A stretch of 64,000 bases of DNA from Gammaproteobacteria bacterium (GCA_018825305.1 JAHJEO010000027.1:124001-188000), one strand, 5' to 3'. Shown: positions 18,900 through 28,583, counted from the first letter of the stretch. Notes: generated from the letters alone by a model not told the origin. Numbers and translations: made by a program.

Positions 18900-19549
18900 G
18901 GCGAATCCTTCGGTGGCAACTGGGTGGGACGCGACGGATCGTAGTCGCGATTGAGCCAGACGATCAGCGCGGCATTGCCGATCGCCTCGGGGTCGGTGGG
19001 CAGGTAGCCATGGAGGATGCCGCAGTAGTCGAAACCCTCGTCAAGCTGGAAGCGCAGCACCGGGTCATAGATGTCGCCCCAGATCACGCGCTTGGCGTAT
19101 TCCTCCGGCGACATGTGCGCCGCGTGTTCATGGTAGCCGGGCAGGCGGCCGCCGGCGATGATGCGCTTGAGGTTCATCGTCCGGCACAATTGCCGCCGCG
19201 CCTCGTAAAGGGCGTGGCCGACACCCTGGCCGCGGCAGTCCGGATCGACGCAGACCTCGGCGCCGTAGAGGGTGCGGCCACCCATGTCGTGGGTGTCGAA
19301 ATGGCCGTGGTTGGTCACTTCCGCCCAGGTGTGATGCAGGCTGTAGTCGTCCCACAGAACCACCAGCGAGATGGCGATGCCGACCAGCTTGCCGTCCGCT
19401 TCGGCCACGAACTGGCCTTCGGGAAAATGGCCGAGCAGGCTCTCGAACTGTTCCTGGCTGAAAGCCGGAATGGCCTTGTAAACCCTGCGCTGCAGGTCCG
19501 ACGCCGCTGCGATGTCGGCGGCCGTCAGGTTGCGAATCGTCACCGCCAT
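18896..19549 (-). CDS. GNAT-family N-acetyltransferase
   Basis: A 217-residue GNAT protein. The acetyl-CoA binding motif is seen as [24 protein letters not shown] (about residues 95-118), preceded by [15 protein letters not shown]. An extended C-terminal half ([45 protein letters not shown]) is shared with the acetyltransferase half of GNAT-nitrilase fusion proteins. It is coupled to the nitrilase gene by a 4-bp overlap. The acceptor substrate is unknown. Confidence 0.85.
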   Translation of the reverse strand: MAVTIRNLTAADIAAASDLQRRVYKAIPAFSQEQFESLLGHFPEGQFVAEADGKLVGIAISLVVLWDDYSLHHTWAEVTNHGHFDTHDMGGRTLYGAEVCVDPDCRGQGVGHALYEARRQLCRTMNLKRIIAGGRLPGYHEHAAHMSPEEYAKRVIWGDIYDPVLRFQLDEGFDYCGILHGYLPTDPEAIGNAALIVWLNRDYDPSRPTQLPPKDSP

Positions 19550-19673
19550 GAATCAAACCCCTCGATGCTCGTACATGATTTTCTTCCCCTTCGGCTGCCG
19601 CTGCCTTGAAAATAGCACACCGGCCCATCGGTTAGAATTGATGCCCTGCAGCATAGCTCAGACACGCTCGCCC

Positions 19674-22600
19674 ATGAACGCCCGCCTTCGGGAAATTCCC
19701 TACAACTACACCTCGTTCTCCGATCGCGAGATCGTGATTCGCCTGCTCGGCGCCGAGATGTGGGCAATCCTCGACGTGCTGCGCAGCCAGCGCGTCACCG
19801 GCCGCTCGGCGCGCATGCTCTACGAGGTGCTGGGCGACATCTGGGTGGTACGGCGCAACCCCTATCTCGAAGACGACCTGCTGGCCAACCCGGCCCGCCG
19901 CGCCGCCCTGATCGGCGCCCTGCGCCACCGCCTCGGCGAGATTGAAAAGCGCCGCCAGGGCAACGAACCCGTGGCGCAACTGCTGGTCGCGGCACACCAG
20001 GCCGTCGGCGCCTTCGAAGCCTGGTTCGGCGAGACCGCCGAGCTGCGCCGCCGCGCCCTGCGCGTGCTGGCGAAGCACACCCGCAGGGACAACATCGGCT
20101 TCGACGGGCTCGCCCGCGTCTCGCACGTCACCGATGCCACCGACTGGCGCGTCGAGTATCCCTTCGTCGTGCTCACGCCCGACTCCGAAGCCGAGATCGC
20201 GCCGCTGGTGCGCGACTGCATCGAGCTGGGCCTGACCATCATCCCGCGCGGCGGCGGCACCGGCTACACCGGCGGCGCCGTGCCGCTCGATGCCAAGTCC
20301 GCGGTCATCAACACCGAGAAGCTGCTCGACATGGGGCCGGTCGAGCAGACCGTGCTGCCGGGGCTGGACCGCGCCTACGCCACCATCCGCACCGGCGCCG
20401 GCGTGGTGACGCGGCGCGTCATGGACCGCGCCGATGAAAACGGCCTGGTGTTTGCCTGCGACCCGACCTCGGCCGACGCCTCCTGCATCGGCGGCAACAT
20501 CGCCATGAACGCCGGCGGCAAGAAGGCGGTGCTGTGGGGCACCGCGCTCGACAACCTGGCGTCGTGGAAGATGGTGACGCCCGAGGGCAAGTGGCTGGAG
20601 GTCGAACGGCTCAACCACAACCTCGGCAAGATCCACGACCAGGCCGTCGCCACCTTCCGCTGCCGCTATTTCGATGCCGACGGCAGGAAGCTGGAGCGCG
20701 AGGAAACGCTGGAAATCCCCGCCGCCACCTTCCGCAAGACGGGGCTGGGCAAGGACGTCACCGACAAGTTCCTCGCCGGCCTGCCCGGCGTGCAGAAGGA
20801 AGGCTGCGACGGCCTGATCACCTCGGCGGTGTGGATCCTGCACAAGATGCCGCCGGTGGCGCGCACCGTCTGCCTCGAGTTCTTCGGCCAGGTGAGTACC
20901 GCCGTGCCCAGCATCGTCGAGATCACCGACCACTTCAAGCCGGGCGGCGCCGGACTGGCCGCCGGGGTGCGCCTGGCCGGCCTCGAGCACCTCGACGACC
21001 GTTACATCAAGGCCGTCGGCTACGCGACAAAAGCGAAGCGCCACGGCCGGCCCAAGATGGTGCTGATCGGCGACATCGTCGGCGAGGACGAAGACGCCGT
21101 GATGCGCGCAACCTCGGAAGTGGTGAAGATCGCCAATTCGCGCGGCGGCGAGGGCTTCATCGCCGTTTCCAGCGAGGCACGCAAGAAGTTCTGGCTCGAC
21201 CGCGCGCGCACCGCCGCCATCTCGAAGCACACCAACGCCTTCAAGGTGAACGAGGATGTGGTGATTCCGCTGCCGCGCATGGGCGACTACTGCGACGGCA
21301 TCGAACGCATCAACATCGAGCTTTCCATCGCCAACAAGCTGGCGCTGTGCGACGCGCTGGCCGAATTCCTGCAGGGCGACCTGCCACTGCACGCGGGCGA
21401 TACCGGACTCGACAAGGAGGTGCTGCTTGGCGACCGTCGTGAACAGGCGCTCGAACTGATCGCCGCGACGCGCGCCCGCTGGCAGGCCCTGCTCGACGGA
21501 CTGGATCGCCCCTGGTCACCACTGCCGCAATGGCATCCGCTGCCAAAAGTCGGCGCTGGCAACACGGCGGGCGGCGCGACAACGGTGTTCCACAAGCTGC
21601 AGGACCACTCGCTGCGCGTATCGTGGAAGGCCGAGCTGCGGGCACCGCTGTGCGCCATCTTCGACGGCAATGCCTTCCGCCCCGTCTGCGAGCGGCTGGC
21701 CGCAATTCACGCCGAGGTACTGCGCGGGCGCGTCTTCGTCGCCCTGCACATGCACGCCGGCGACGGCAACGTGCACACCAACATCCCGGTGAACTCCGAC
21801 AACTACGCCATGCTGCAATCGGCCAACAAGGCTGTGGCCCGCATCATGGCGCTGGCGAAGGGCCTCGGCGGCGTGATCTCGGGCGAGCATGGCATCGGCA
21901 TCACCAAGCTCGAATTCCTCGGCGACGACGAAATCCGCCCCTTCCGCGAGTACAAGCAGAAGATCGATCCGGAAGGCCGCTTCAACAAGGGCAAGCTGAT
22001 GGCGGGCGCGGACATGGCCAACGCCTACACGCCCTCGTTCTCGCTGCTCGGCACCGAGTCGCTGATCATGGAACAGTCGGCGATCGGCTCGATCTCGGCC
22101 AGCATCAAGGACTGCCTGCGCTGCGGCAAGTGCAAGCCGGTGTGCTCGACCCACGTGCCGCGCGCCAACCTGCTCTACTCGCCGCGCAACAAGATCCTCG
22201 GCACCTCGCTGCTGATCGAGGCCTTCCTCTACGAGGAGCAGACCCGTCGCGGCATCTCGCTGCAGCATTTCGACGAGTTCAACGACGTCGCCGACCATTG
22301 CACGGTCTGCCACAAGTGCCTGAACCCCTGCCCGGTCGACATCGATTTCGGCGACGTTTCGATCGCCATGCGCAACTTCCTGCGCACCCTGGGTCGCAAG
22401 AAGACCAACCCGGGCACGCTGGCGGCGATGACCTTCCTCAACATCACCGACCCCGCCACCATCAAGCTGATGCGCATGGCCATGATCGAATGGGGTTACA
22501 AGGCGCAGCGCCTCGGCCACCGCCTGGCCAAGTCGTTCGGCCTGATCCAGGATACGGTCAAGCGGCCGCCGGCGACGCTGGGCCGCCCGACCGTCAAGAC

Positions 22601-23570
22601 GCAGATCATCCACTTCCTCAACAAGCCGATGCCGGCGAAGCTGCCGTCGCGCACCTCGCGCGCGCTGCTCGACATCGAGGACGACGCGCTGATCCCGGTG
22701 ATCCGCGACCCGGCGAAGGCATCCGAGGAATCCGACGCCGTCTTCTACTTCCCCGGCTGCGGCTCGGAGCGGCTGTTCTCGCAGGTGGGGCTGGCCACCC
22801 AGGCCATGCTCTACGATCTCGGCGCCACCACGGTGCTGCCGCCGGGCTACCTCTGCTGCGGCTATCCGCAGACATCGAGTGGCGACGATGCCAAGGGCCA
22901 GGCCATCACCACCGCCAACCGCGTGCTGTTCCATCGCGTCGCCAACACGCTCAACTACCTCGACATCAGGACGGTGATCGTCTCCTGCGGCACCTGCATG
23001 GATCAGCTGCTCAAGTACGAATTCGACCGGATCTTCCCCGGCTGTCGCCTGCTCGACATCCACGAGTACCTGTTCGAGAAGGGCGTCAGGCTGGAAGGGC
23101 TCACGGGCACGCAGTTCATGTACCACGAGCCCTGCCACACGCCGATGAAGCAGCACTCGGGCATCAAGGTGGTCAACCAGCTCATGGGGCAGCGCGTCGA
23201 CCTCAACGACCGCTGCTGCGGCGAGTCCGGCACGCTGGCGGTGTCGCGCCCCGACATCGCCACGCAGATCCGCTTCCGCAAGCAGCAGGAGATAGAAATC
23301 GGCGTCAAGCGCCTCGGCGAGGCGGCTGCCGCAAAAGTCGGCACCCCAAGGGTACTTCCTGCGGGGCGCGCTGGCGCCACGGCGGACACAGTCAAGATCC
23401 TTACCTCCTGCCCCGCCTGCCTGCAGGGGCTGTCGCGCTACCGCGACGACGCCAACATCGAGGCCGACTACGTCGTCGTCGAGATGGCGCGGCGCCTGCT
23501 CGGTAAAGACTGGATGGAGAAGTACGTCGATGCCGCCAATGCCGGGGGCATCGAGCGGGTGCTGCTGTAG
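19674..23570 (+). CDS. DUF3683 / FAD-linked oxidase / Fe-S oxidoreductase, three-part fusion
   Basis: A 1298-residue protein. It has an N-terminal DUF3683 domain (about 1-170), an FAD-binding domain with [15 protein letters not shown] (about 185-370), a linked FAD-oxidase C domain ending in [13 protein letters not shown] and GEHGIGITK (about 560-770), and two 4Fe-4S clusters ([11 protein letters not shown] near 812, [12 protein letters not shown] near 876). Two CCG-type cysteine-rich domains follow (PGCGSE near 1024, CCGYPQ 1061, EPCHTP 1155, CCGESG 1181). This is the layout of D-lactate/glycolate dehydrogenase-type enzymes fused to a GlpC-like half. The substrate is probably a 2-hydroxy acid and the acceptor a quinone, but this is inference. 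Two dispersed repeats lie inside (21545 and 23333), the second with a 27-nt insert. Confidence 0.85.
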   Translation: MNARLREIPYNYTSFSDREIVIRLLGAEMWAILDVLRSQRVTGRSARMLYEVLGDIWVVRRNPYLEDDLLANPARRAALIGALRHRLGEIEKRRQGNEPVAQLLVAAHQAVGAFEAWFGETAELRRRALRVLAKHTRRDNIGFDGLARVSHVTDATDWRVEYPFVVLTPDSEAEIAPLVRDCIELGLTIIPRGGGTGYTGGAVPLDAKSAVINTEKLLDMGPVEQTVLPGLDRAYATIRTGAGVVTRRVMDRADENGLVFACDPTSADASCIGGNIAMNAGGKKAVLWGTALDNLASWKMVTPEGKWLEVERLNHNLGKIHDQAVATFRCRYFDADGRKLEREETLEIPAATFRKTGLGKDVTDKFLAGLPGVQKEGCDGLITSAVWILHKMPPVARTVCLEFFGQVSTAVPSIVEITDHFKPGGAGLAAGVRLAGLEHLDDRYIKAVGYATKAKRHGRPKMVLIGDIVGEDEDAVMRATSEVVKIANSRGGEGFIAVSSEARKKFWLDRARTAAISKHTNAFKVNEDVVIPLPRMGDYCDGIERINIELSIANKLALCDALAEFLQGDLPLHAGDTGLDKEVLLGDRREQALELIAATRARWQALLDGLDRPWSPLPQWHPLPKVGAGNTAGGATTVFHKLQDHSLRVSWKAELRAPLCAIFDGNAFRPVCERLAAIHAEVLRGRVFVALHMHAGDGNVHTNIPVNSDNYAMLQSANKAVARIMALAKGLGGVISGEHGIGITKLEFLGDDEIRPFREYKQKIDPEGRFNKGKLMAGADMANAYTPSFSLLGTESLIMEQSAIGSISASIKDCLRCGKCKPVCSTHVPRANLLYSPRNKILGTSLLIEAFLYEEQTRRGISLQHFDEFNDVADHCTVCHKCLNPCPVDIDFGDVSIAMRNFLRTLGRKKTNPGTLAAMTFLNITDPATIKLMRMAMIEWGYKAQRLGHRLAKSFGLIQDTVKRPPATLGRPTVKTQIIHFLNKPMPAKLPSRTSRALLDIEDDALIPVIRDPAKASEESDAVFYFPGCGSERLFSQVGLATQAMLYDLGATTVLPPGYLCCGYPQTSSGDDAKGQAITTANRVLFHRVANTLNYLDIRTVIVSCGTCMDQLLKYEFDRIFPGCRLLDIHEYLFEKGVRLEGLTGTQFMYHEPCHTPMKQHSGIKVVNQLMGQRVDLNDRCCGESGTLAVSRPDIATQIRFRKQQEIEIGVKRLGEAAAAKVGTPRVLPAGRAGATADTVKILTSCPACLQGLSRYRDDANIEADYVVVEMARRLLGKDWMEKYVDAANAGGIERVLL
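21545..21569 (+). repeat. Dispersed 25-bp repeat, copy 5
   Basis: AAAAGTCGGCGCTGG then CAACACGGCG (one change at the G of CG), in frame in the DUF3683 gene, read as PKVGAGNTA near residue 625. Confidence 0.78.
23333..23384 (+). repeat. Dispersed repeat, long form with a 27-nt insert, copy 6
   Basis: The 25-bp consensus interrupted by 27 extra bases. It runs AAAAGTCGGC, then ACCCCAAGGGTACTTCC and TGCGGGGCGC, then GCTGGCGCCACGGCG. CCCC and GGGG in the insert can pair as a short hairpin. The insert is nine codons and keeps the reading frame ([17 protein letters not shown]), so the protein simply carries an extra loop near residue 1220. Confidence 0.7.
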
Positions 23571-23588
23571 ACATCGGATACTGTCGCG

Positions 23589-24023
23589 TCAGCCTTGGTT
23601 CCTGACCGGTCCAAGCGTGGCGACCGCTCGCTCGAGATCCTGGGTCACCGCGTCCAACTCGCGCAACAGTTGGGAATCGACATCGAAGTTGCCTTCATAT
23701 TCGGCCAGGTTACGCTTGGTGTGGCAACGATCCAGCACTCGCCACTGCGACGACGCGAAGCCGACGGTATGTGCCAGCGCCTGGAACACCAGCACACGGT
23801 TGTCCGAACGGTAGCCGTGCCAGCGCAAAGCGGCCAGGGCAAAAGAGTGCGCGGCGTTACAGGCGAGATCGAAACGGCTCTCCTCGCTCAGACCATCGAG
23901 CAGGGCGTCCTGACGTTTTCGCCTGGCGGACTGCACCAGGCCGTCGAACTCGGACTGGCTCGGTGCTTCCGGCTTCAACCCGCCCTTACTGACCTTGAGC
24001 AGTTTGTCCAACGGGGAGGCCAT
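23589..24023 (-). CDS. HEPN-domain protein, probable toxin of a HEPN/MNT pair
   Basis: A 144-residue all-helical protein. ACNAAHSFALAALRWHGYRS and QALAHTVGFASSQWRVLDRCHTKRNLAEYEG contain the HEPN RNase motif Arg95-x5-His101, followed by RNLAEYE with Tyr109. In characterised HEPN/MNT systems the nucleotidyltransferase inactivates the HEPN RNase by attaching AMP to a tyrosine. The gene overlaps the upstream nucleotidyltransferase gene by 38 bp and ends 18 bp from the convergent DUF3683 gene. Assignment as toxin is by family and arrangement. No activity can be inferred from sequence alone. Confidence 0.75.
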   Translation of the reverse strand: MASPLDKLLKVSKGGLKPEAPSQSEFDGLVQSARRKRQDALLDGLSEESRFDLACNAAHSFALAALRWHGYRSDNRVLVFQALAHTVGFASSQWRVLDRCHTKRNLAEYEGNFDVDSQLLRELDAVTQDLERAVATLGPVRNQG

Positions 24024-24606
24024 CCTCGTCTCCTTTCAGGAAGATCTTGGGTTGCGCGAGAACACGTGTCACGAAATGGTTGTCAGCGAGCACCTTTCGC
24101 TCCAATTCGGCAGTGGCGTAAAGCGTGGGGTTGATCATGCGGCCCAGGGTTGCCTCGGCCGCGGCAAGCGCGTCGAAGAGCTCGGCATAGGCGATCTCGT
24201 CGCTAACGATCAGGAGGTCGATGTCGCTCGAGGCGGTATCGTTGCCCTTGGCGATCGAGCCGAAGATGAAGGCCAATTCAATTTTGTCAGCGACAGGTGC
24301 CAGCGCCTCGCGCAGTACATCTGCCAGGCCGAATGTCTTGAGCACGATACCGCGCAGTTCATTGAAGATCGGCGCGGCGCGATTGGCCTGGTAGTGCTTC
24401 TGGTTACCGACTGTCACGCCGTAGATGAGGCCGGCGGAAACCAGGCGGGCCAGCTCCCGTTGCAGTCCGCCGCGACCGGTGGCGGTTAGCCGCAGCAACT
24501 CATTGGTGTAGAAAGAACGATCCGGCTGACCATAGAAAAGTGCCAGCAGGCGCCGCTGCACGCCCGAGAAAAGCACTTCACCCAGAGAGGCATCTATGTG
24601 ACCCAT
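23986..24606 (-). CDS. Winged-helix plus MNT nucleotidyltransferase fusion, probable antitoxin/repressor
   Basis: A 206-residue two-domain protein. An N-terminal winged helix-turn-helix (about 10-75: RRLLALFYGQPDRSFYTNELLRL, then GRGGLQRELARLVSAGLI) is followed by a minimal nucleotidyltransferase (about 85-190) with Gly116-Ser117 and Asp128/Asp130 in IFGSIAKGNDTASSDIDLLIV. I chose the ATG at 24606. The frame continues upstream, but through sequence that belongs to the divergent yjbQ gene. The start codon lies inside a palindrome and there is no good ribosome site, so repressor binding could also block initiation. The fusion combines DNA binding and AMP transfer in one antitoxin. Confidence 0.77.
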   Translation of the reverse strand: MGHIDASLGEVLFSGVQRRLLALFYGQPDRSFYTNELLRLTATGRGGLQRELARLVSAGLIYGVTVGNQKHYQANRAAPIFNELRGIVLKTFGLADVLREALAPVADKIELAFIFGSIAKGNDTASSDIDLLIVSDEIAYAELFDALAAAEATLGRMINPTLYATAELERKVLADNHFVTRVLAQPKIFLKGDEDGLPVGQTAQGQ

Positions 24607-24633
24607 ATGGGGATGATAGACCCCATATTGGGG
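24602..24633. promoter_or_regulatory. Paired palindromic operator-like sites at the HEPN/MNT start
   Basis: CCCATATGGG (24602-24611, perfect palindrome covering the start codon) and CCCCATATTGGGG (24621-24633, one central mismatch) share the half-site CCCCATAT. Their centres lie about 20 bp apart, two helical turns. The winged helix at the N-terminus of the adjacent protein is the obvious candidate ligand for autoregulation. Confidence 0.6.
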
Positions 24634-24727
24634 ATTATCAAGTGTTGCGGAAATTGCAGGGTCACTTGAGGTGGGCGTTGTGTCTGAAGCACCTGGTGCA
24701 ATAGCATGGGCCGGCGATAATTCCCCC

Positions 24728-25147
24728 ATGAAACAAGCCCACCACACCCTCGTCATCGCCACGCCGGGTCGCGGCCTGGTCGAGATCACCGCCGACACCC
24801 GCGCCTTCGTGCGCGAGAGCGGCATGGCGAATGGCGTGCTCACCGTCTTCTGCCGCCACACCTCGGCCAGCCTGACCATCCAGGAAAATGCCGATCCCGC
24901 CGTCCGCCACGACCTCGACGCATTCTTCAAACGGCTGGTGCCGGACGGCGACCCGAGCTGGCGTCACGACAGCGAAGGACCGGACGACATGTCGGCGCAC
25001 ATCCGCACGGCGCTGACGCAGTCCAGCCTGTCCATTCCACTGCAGGACGGACACCTGGCGCTCGGCACCTGGCAGGGCATCTTTCTCTGGGAGCACCGGA
25101 CGCGGCCGCACCGGCGCGAGGTCCAGCTGCACCTGATCGGCGAATAG
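24728..25147 (+). CDS. yjbQ: YjbQ/UPF0047-family protein
   Basis: A 139-residue single-domain protein with the UPF0047 landmarks GLVEITADTRAFV, VFCRHTSASLTIQENADPAV, HDSEGPDDMSAHIRTALTQ and LGTWQGIFLWEHR. The conserved His and Glu/Asp residues probably bind a metal. Family members can weakly replace thiamine-phosphate synthase, hence the annotation 'secondary thiamine-phosphate synthase', but the physiological role is unsettled. The ATG at 24728 directly follows a CCCCC run. It is divergent from the HEPN/MNT pair. Confidence 0.88.
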   Translation: MKQAHHTLVIATPGRGLVEITADTRAFVRESGMANGVLTVFCRHTSASLTIQENADPAVRHDLDAFFKRLVPDGDPSWRHDSEGPDDMSAHIRTALTQSSLSIPLQDGHLALGTWQGIFLWEHRTRPHRREVQLHLIGE

Positions 25148-25206
25148 CCGCCATGAATTGACGCATGCCAAGGCGGCATCGCCGTAGCGTCGCCACAATC
25201 GCCGCC

Positions 25207-26415
25207 ATGAGATTTTTCTGCCTCATGGCGTTTTTCGCCCTGCCGGCGCTGGCCTCGCCCTCGCCCTCGCCTTTACCGCTGCAGCCGCTGATCGATGCCA
25301 CGCCGGCCGGCGGCGTGCTGCGTCTTACGCCCGGCAGCTATGCGGGGCCGGCGGTCATCGACAAGCCATTGACCATAGACGGTCAGGGCCGGGCGAAGAT
25401 CGAAGGCGGCGGCCGCGGCACGGTACTGACCATCCGCGCCAGCGGCGTCACGCTGCGCGGCGCCACCATCACGGGCAGCGGTGACAGCCACGACAGCATC
25501 GATGCCGGGGTCACGATCGAAGGCGATGACAACCACGTCGGCGGCAACACCCTGCAGGACGTGCTGTTCGGCATCCACGTCAAGGGTGGCAACCGCAACC
25601 GCATCGAGGCCAACCGCGTCACCGGCAAGGACCTGTCGCTGGGAATGCGCGGCGACGCCATCCGACTCTGGAACAGCCGCCACAACCGCATCGAGGGCAA
25701 CAGCTTCGAGCGGGCGCGCGACCTCACCTTCACCAACTCGCCGGACAACCGCATCGCGGGCAACCGCTTCCACGACGGCCGCTACGGCATGCACATCATC
25801 TTCTCGCCGCGCTTGCTGGTGGAGAACAACCACCTCGAACACACCGGCACCGGCATCATCGTGCTCTATTCGCCGCAACTCGTGGTGCGCGGCAACCACG
25901 TCGCCCACGCACTGACCGGCGGGGGCGGGGGCATCGTCTTCAAGGAGAGCGACGACGCGCTGGTAGAAAACAACGAGATCATCCACTGTTCCGTCGGCCT
26001 TCAGGTCGATGCCCAGCCGCAGCCGGTCGGCGTGCTGACGGTGCGCGGCAACCGCTTTGCCCACAATATCATCGGTGCTTTCTTCTACGGCGAAAGCGGC
26101 GGCCATCGTTTCGAGAACAACCGTTTCGAGCACAACCTGACCCAGGTCGCCGTCAGCGCTGCCGGCGCCGGCAGCGCCAACGTCTGGAAGGGCAACCACT
26201 GGAGCGACTACCAGGGGTTCGACCGCAACGGCGACGGCATCGGCGACACGCCGCACGAGGCCTGGCTGTTCGCCGACCGTATCTGGATGGAAACCCCCAT
26301 CACGACCTTCTACCGCAATTCGCCGGTGCTGGAACTGCTAGATTTTCTCGAGCGGCTGGCGCCGTTTTCCACCCCCTCGCTGCTATTGCGGGATGCGGTG
26401 CCGCGGATGCACTGA
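25207..26415 (+). CDS. NosD-like periplasmic parallel beta-helix protein
   Basis: A 402-residue exported protein. A signal peptide (MRFFCLMAFFALPALA) is followed by about twelve right-handed beta-helix rungs with the NosD pattern of xNxIxxN turns: GNTLQD, NRIEANRV, NRIEGNSF, NRIAGNRF, VENNHLEHT, VENNEIIH, ENNRFEHN. The C-terminus has WKGNHWSDYQGFDRNGDGIGD and a final segment with hydrophobic character. NosD works with NosF/NosY in maturing the copper centre of nitrous oxide reductase. No nosZ, nosF or nosY is nearby, so this is either a stand-alone homologue or a displaced member. A carbohydrate-binding/sugar-hydrolase CASH protein is an alternative. Confidence 0.75.
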   Translation: MRFFCLMAFFALPALASPSPSPLPLQPLIDATPAGGVLRLTPGSYAGPAVIDKPLTIDGQGRAKIEGGGRGTVLTIRASGVTLRGATITGSGDSHDSIDAGVTIEGDDNHVGGNTLQDVLFGIHVKGGNRNRIEANRVTGKDLSLGMRGDAIRLWNSRHNRIEGNSFERARDLTFTNSPDNRIAGNRFHDGRYGMHIIFSPRLLVENNHLEHTGTGIIVLYSPQLVVRGNHVAHALTGGGGGIVFKESDDALVENNEIIHCSVGLQVDAQPQPVGVLTVRGNRFAHNIIGAFFYGESGGHRFENNRFEHNLTQVAVSAAGAGSANVWKGNHWSDYQGFDRNGDGIGDTPHEAWLFADRIWMETPITTFYRNSPVLELLDFLERLAPFSTPSLLLRDAVPRMH

Positions 26416-26442
26416 GCCGGCGCTTGCGCTATGCTCGCGGCC

Positions 26443-26877
26443 ATGAGCGAATGCGCGCTGTGTTCCACTCCCGGCGGTGATGTCATGTGGCAGGACGAGT
26501 CGTGCCGCGTCGTTCTCGTCGGTGGCGACGAAGGCCGTGATTTCCCCGGGTTCTGCCGCGTCGTCTGGCACGCCCATGTCGCCGAGATGAGCGATCTGAC
26601 GGTAGCCGAGCGGCGCCACCTGATGAACGTAGTGTTCGCCACCGAGTTGGCGCTGCGCGCGACGCTGCAGCCAGACAAGATCAACCTCGCCAGCCTCGGC
26701 AACGTCGTGCCGCACCTGCACTGGCACGTCATCCCGCGCTGGCGCGGCGACAGCCGCTTCCCGTCCCCGATCTGGAACCCGGCCGGCCGCGACGGCGCCG
26801 TCCCGCCGGCGCCGACTTTTCCCGAGCTTGCCACGGCCTTCACCCGCGCCCTGGCCGAACTGCAAGCGGAGTCCTGA
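26443..26877 (+). CDS. HIT-family nucleotide hydrolase/transferase
   Basis: A 144-residue HIT protein with the histidine triad in VVPHLHWHVIPRW (about residues 88-100) and a possible zinc pair (CALC) at the N-terminus. It probably cleaves dinucleotides or AMP conjugates. I use the ATG at 26443 (MSECALC). It ends directly against the start of the next gene, without a gap. The segment AVPPAPTF near residue 120 is encoded by a reverse-oriented dispersed repeat. Confidence 0.85.
   Translation: MSECALCSTPGGDVMWQDESCRVVLVGGDEGRDFPGFCRVVWHAHVAEMSDLTVAERRHLMNVVFATELALRATLQPDKINLASLGNVVPHLHWHVIPRWRGDSRFPSPIWNPAGRDGAVPPAPTFPELATAFTRALAELQAES
26796..26820 (-). repeat. Dispersed 25-bp repeat, copy 7
   Basis: Read on the minus strand: AAAAGTCGGCGCCGG then CGGGACGGCG, one change from consensus. 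It lies in the HIT gene, read there as AVPPAPTF. Confidence 0.75.
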
Positions 26878-28521
26878 ATGACCGACACCTTCAACCTGCC
26901 CGAGACCTCAACCGCCCAGCCGCCAGCCTTCACCACCGCGGCCGGATGCCGGACCTGGCTGGCGGAGCAGCCCGTCACCAACGCCGTGCAGATGCAGGCG
27001 ATCCTGCTGCGGCAGCTCAACCAGCTGAACCGCTACGCCTTGCCCGCTACCGAACGGCTGGCCATCATGGAGTTGCTGCGCGAACCGGTGCATGCCTCGC
27101 AGGACGAAAACAGCCGCCGCTTTGCCGGCAAGCCGCTGCCGCTGGGGCCCACCGAACAGGCGGCCTACGATACCTGCCAGTCGATCTGGAACGCTCTGGC
27201 CACCGGCTACCAGCACTGCCTTGCCGCCTGCATCGATGATGAAGCGGGCATGAAGCCACAGTGGCCGCTGGTGGCACAACGCACACTGGCCGCGCTGGTC
27301 AGCGTGTTGTTCGACACTTACCGCGGTGGCCGCCAGCCGCCAGCCGGCTACTGGAAATCGCTGCACCGGACCTATGCCGCCGCGGAGAATGCTGGCGTCG
27401 CACGCCAGGAAGTTGCCGACAACGTGCGCCTCGGCAAGAACCTGGCGGCACCGCTGGCGACCTGGATCGAAGGTCTGTTGCTGCACGCCGCCAGCCCCTA
27501 TCAGCTGCCGCCGAAACAGATCGGCTGGGCAGCGCGCTGGGCGCGACGCTGGGCCGGCAAGCTCAGCGTTTCCGAAACGCCACCGACGCTGTCGGCTCGC
27601 ACCATCCCGCTGTGCGTCGATCTCGATGCCGATGCACCGGCCGGCTACCGGCCGATATTCGTCCCCGGCACGCGTTTCGTCGACACCTCGGGCATGCGCG
27701 ACAGCCTGAAGAAACGCGTCGTCCGTCTCGAGCGCGGGGATTCGCCGCGCGACCTGCAACTCGGCGACGACTGCACCCAGCCACTGTGCCAGGAACTGCT
27801 GATCCAGATGTACTACCGCTGGTGCAAGGGCGGCGCGATCCGCAAGCACGAGCGCCGCGCCGCCGACGGCAACTGCGTGATCATCGGCGGCATCGAGGCA
27901 ATCCACTATTACGTCTCGGGCCGCAAGGCTTTCCAGCAGCCCGGCGGTTCGCTGTCCGACACGCAGATCCGCCGCCAGCGCGACGAGATCGCCACCTTCG
28001 GCCGCGTCATGGAAACCCCGCAGGCCGACGACTACAGCCAGCAGCACGGCTTCCAGGTCGAGCAGTGGGAAGTCATGGAGGAATGGCGCATGCTCGACCA
28101 GTCCGCCACCGGCGTGCGCATCCAGCGGCCGCTGGCCAGCGCCGGTAGCCGTTTCGGCGGCGGCCAACTGGTCGCGGTGCGGCCCAAGGACGTGCGCTCG
28201 CTGCTGCTCGGCACCCTGCGCTGGGCCATGATCGACGGCAAGGACGCGCTGCAGGCCGGCGTCCAGATCATCGCCGGCCAGCCGCAACCGGTGGCGGTTC
28301 GCGGCACCGGCCTCAGCGCGGTGCGCGAAAAATACAGCCCGGGCTTCTTGCTGCCGGCCGTCGCCGCCCTGCATGAGCCGGAATCCATCGTCTTCCCCGT
28401 CGGCTGGTTCAAGCGTGAGCGGGTGCTGGAGATTTACAGCGGCAAATCAACCCAGTTGCGCCTCACCGGCCTCATCGAACGCGGCAACGATTTCGAGCGG
28501 GCGACCTACGACAGGATTTAG
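26878..28521 (+). CDS. Conserved hypothetical protein, 547 residues, possibly PilZ-like
   Basis: I do not recognise this family with confidence. It has no signal peptide or membrane segment. The N-terminal half (about 20-240) is helical and reads like a repeat or scaffold: RQLNQLNRYALPATERLAIMELLREPV, VAQRTLAALVSVLFDTYRGG. The C-terminal half (about 300-547) is beta-rich, with a basic patch (IRKHERRAADGNCVIIGGIEAIHYYVSGRK) that loosely recalls the RxxxR and DxSxxG motifs of PilZ domains, so a cyclic-di-GMP effector is conceivable. It is transcribed with the HIT gene (no gap). Function unknown. Confidence 0.6.
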   Translation: MTDTFNLPETSTAQPPAFTTAAGCRTWLAEQPVTNAVQMQAILLRQLNQLNRYALPATERLAIMELLREPVHASQDENSRRFAGKPLPLGPTEQAAYDTCQSIWNALATGYQHCLAACIDDEAGMKPQWPLVAQRTLAALVSVLFDTYRGGRQPPAGYWKSLHRTYAAAENAGVARQEVADNVRLGKNLAAPLATWIEGLLLHAASPYQLPPKQIGWAARWARRWAGKLSVSETPPTLSARTIPLCVDLDADAPAGYRPIFVPGTRFVDTSGMRDSLKKRVVRLERGDSPRDLQLGDDCTQPLCQELLIQMYYRWCKGGAIRKHERRAADGNCVIIGGIEAIHYYVSGRKAFQQPGGSLSDTQIRRQRDEIATFGRVMETPQADDYSQQHGFQVEQWEVMEEWRMLDQSATGVRIQRPLASAGSRFGGGQLVAVRPKDVRSLLLGTLRWAMIDGKDALQAGVQIIAGQPQPVAVRGTGLSAVREKYSPGFLLPAVAALHEPESIVFPVGWFKRERVLEIYSGKSTQLRLTGLIERGNDFERATYDRI

Positions 28522-28583
28522 CGACGCAGCCAAAGCCGGATTTGCGGAGTATATTAGCCATATCTGATTAACCGGAGATGGTC

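Noticed and set aside
19632-23156. Two long minus-strand open frames (586 and 546 residues) opposite the DUF3683 gene
   Set aside because: No recognisable motif. The plus frame carries FAD and Fe-S motifs throughout.
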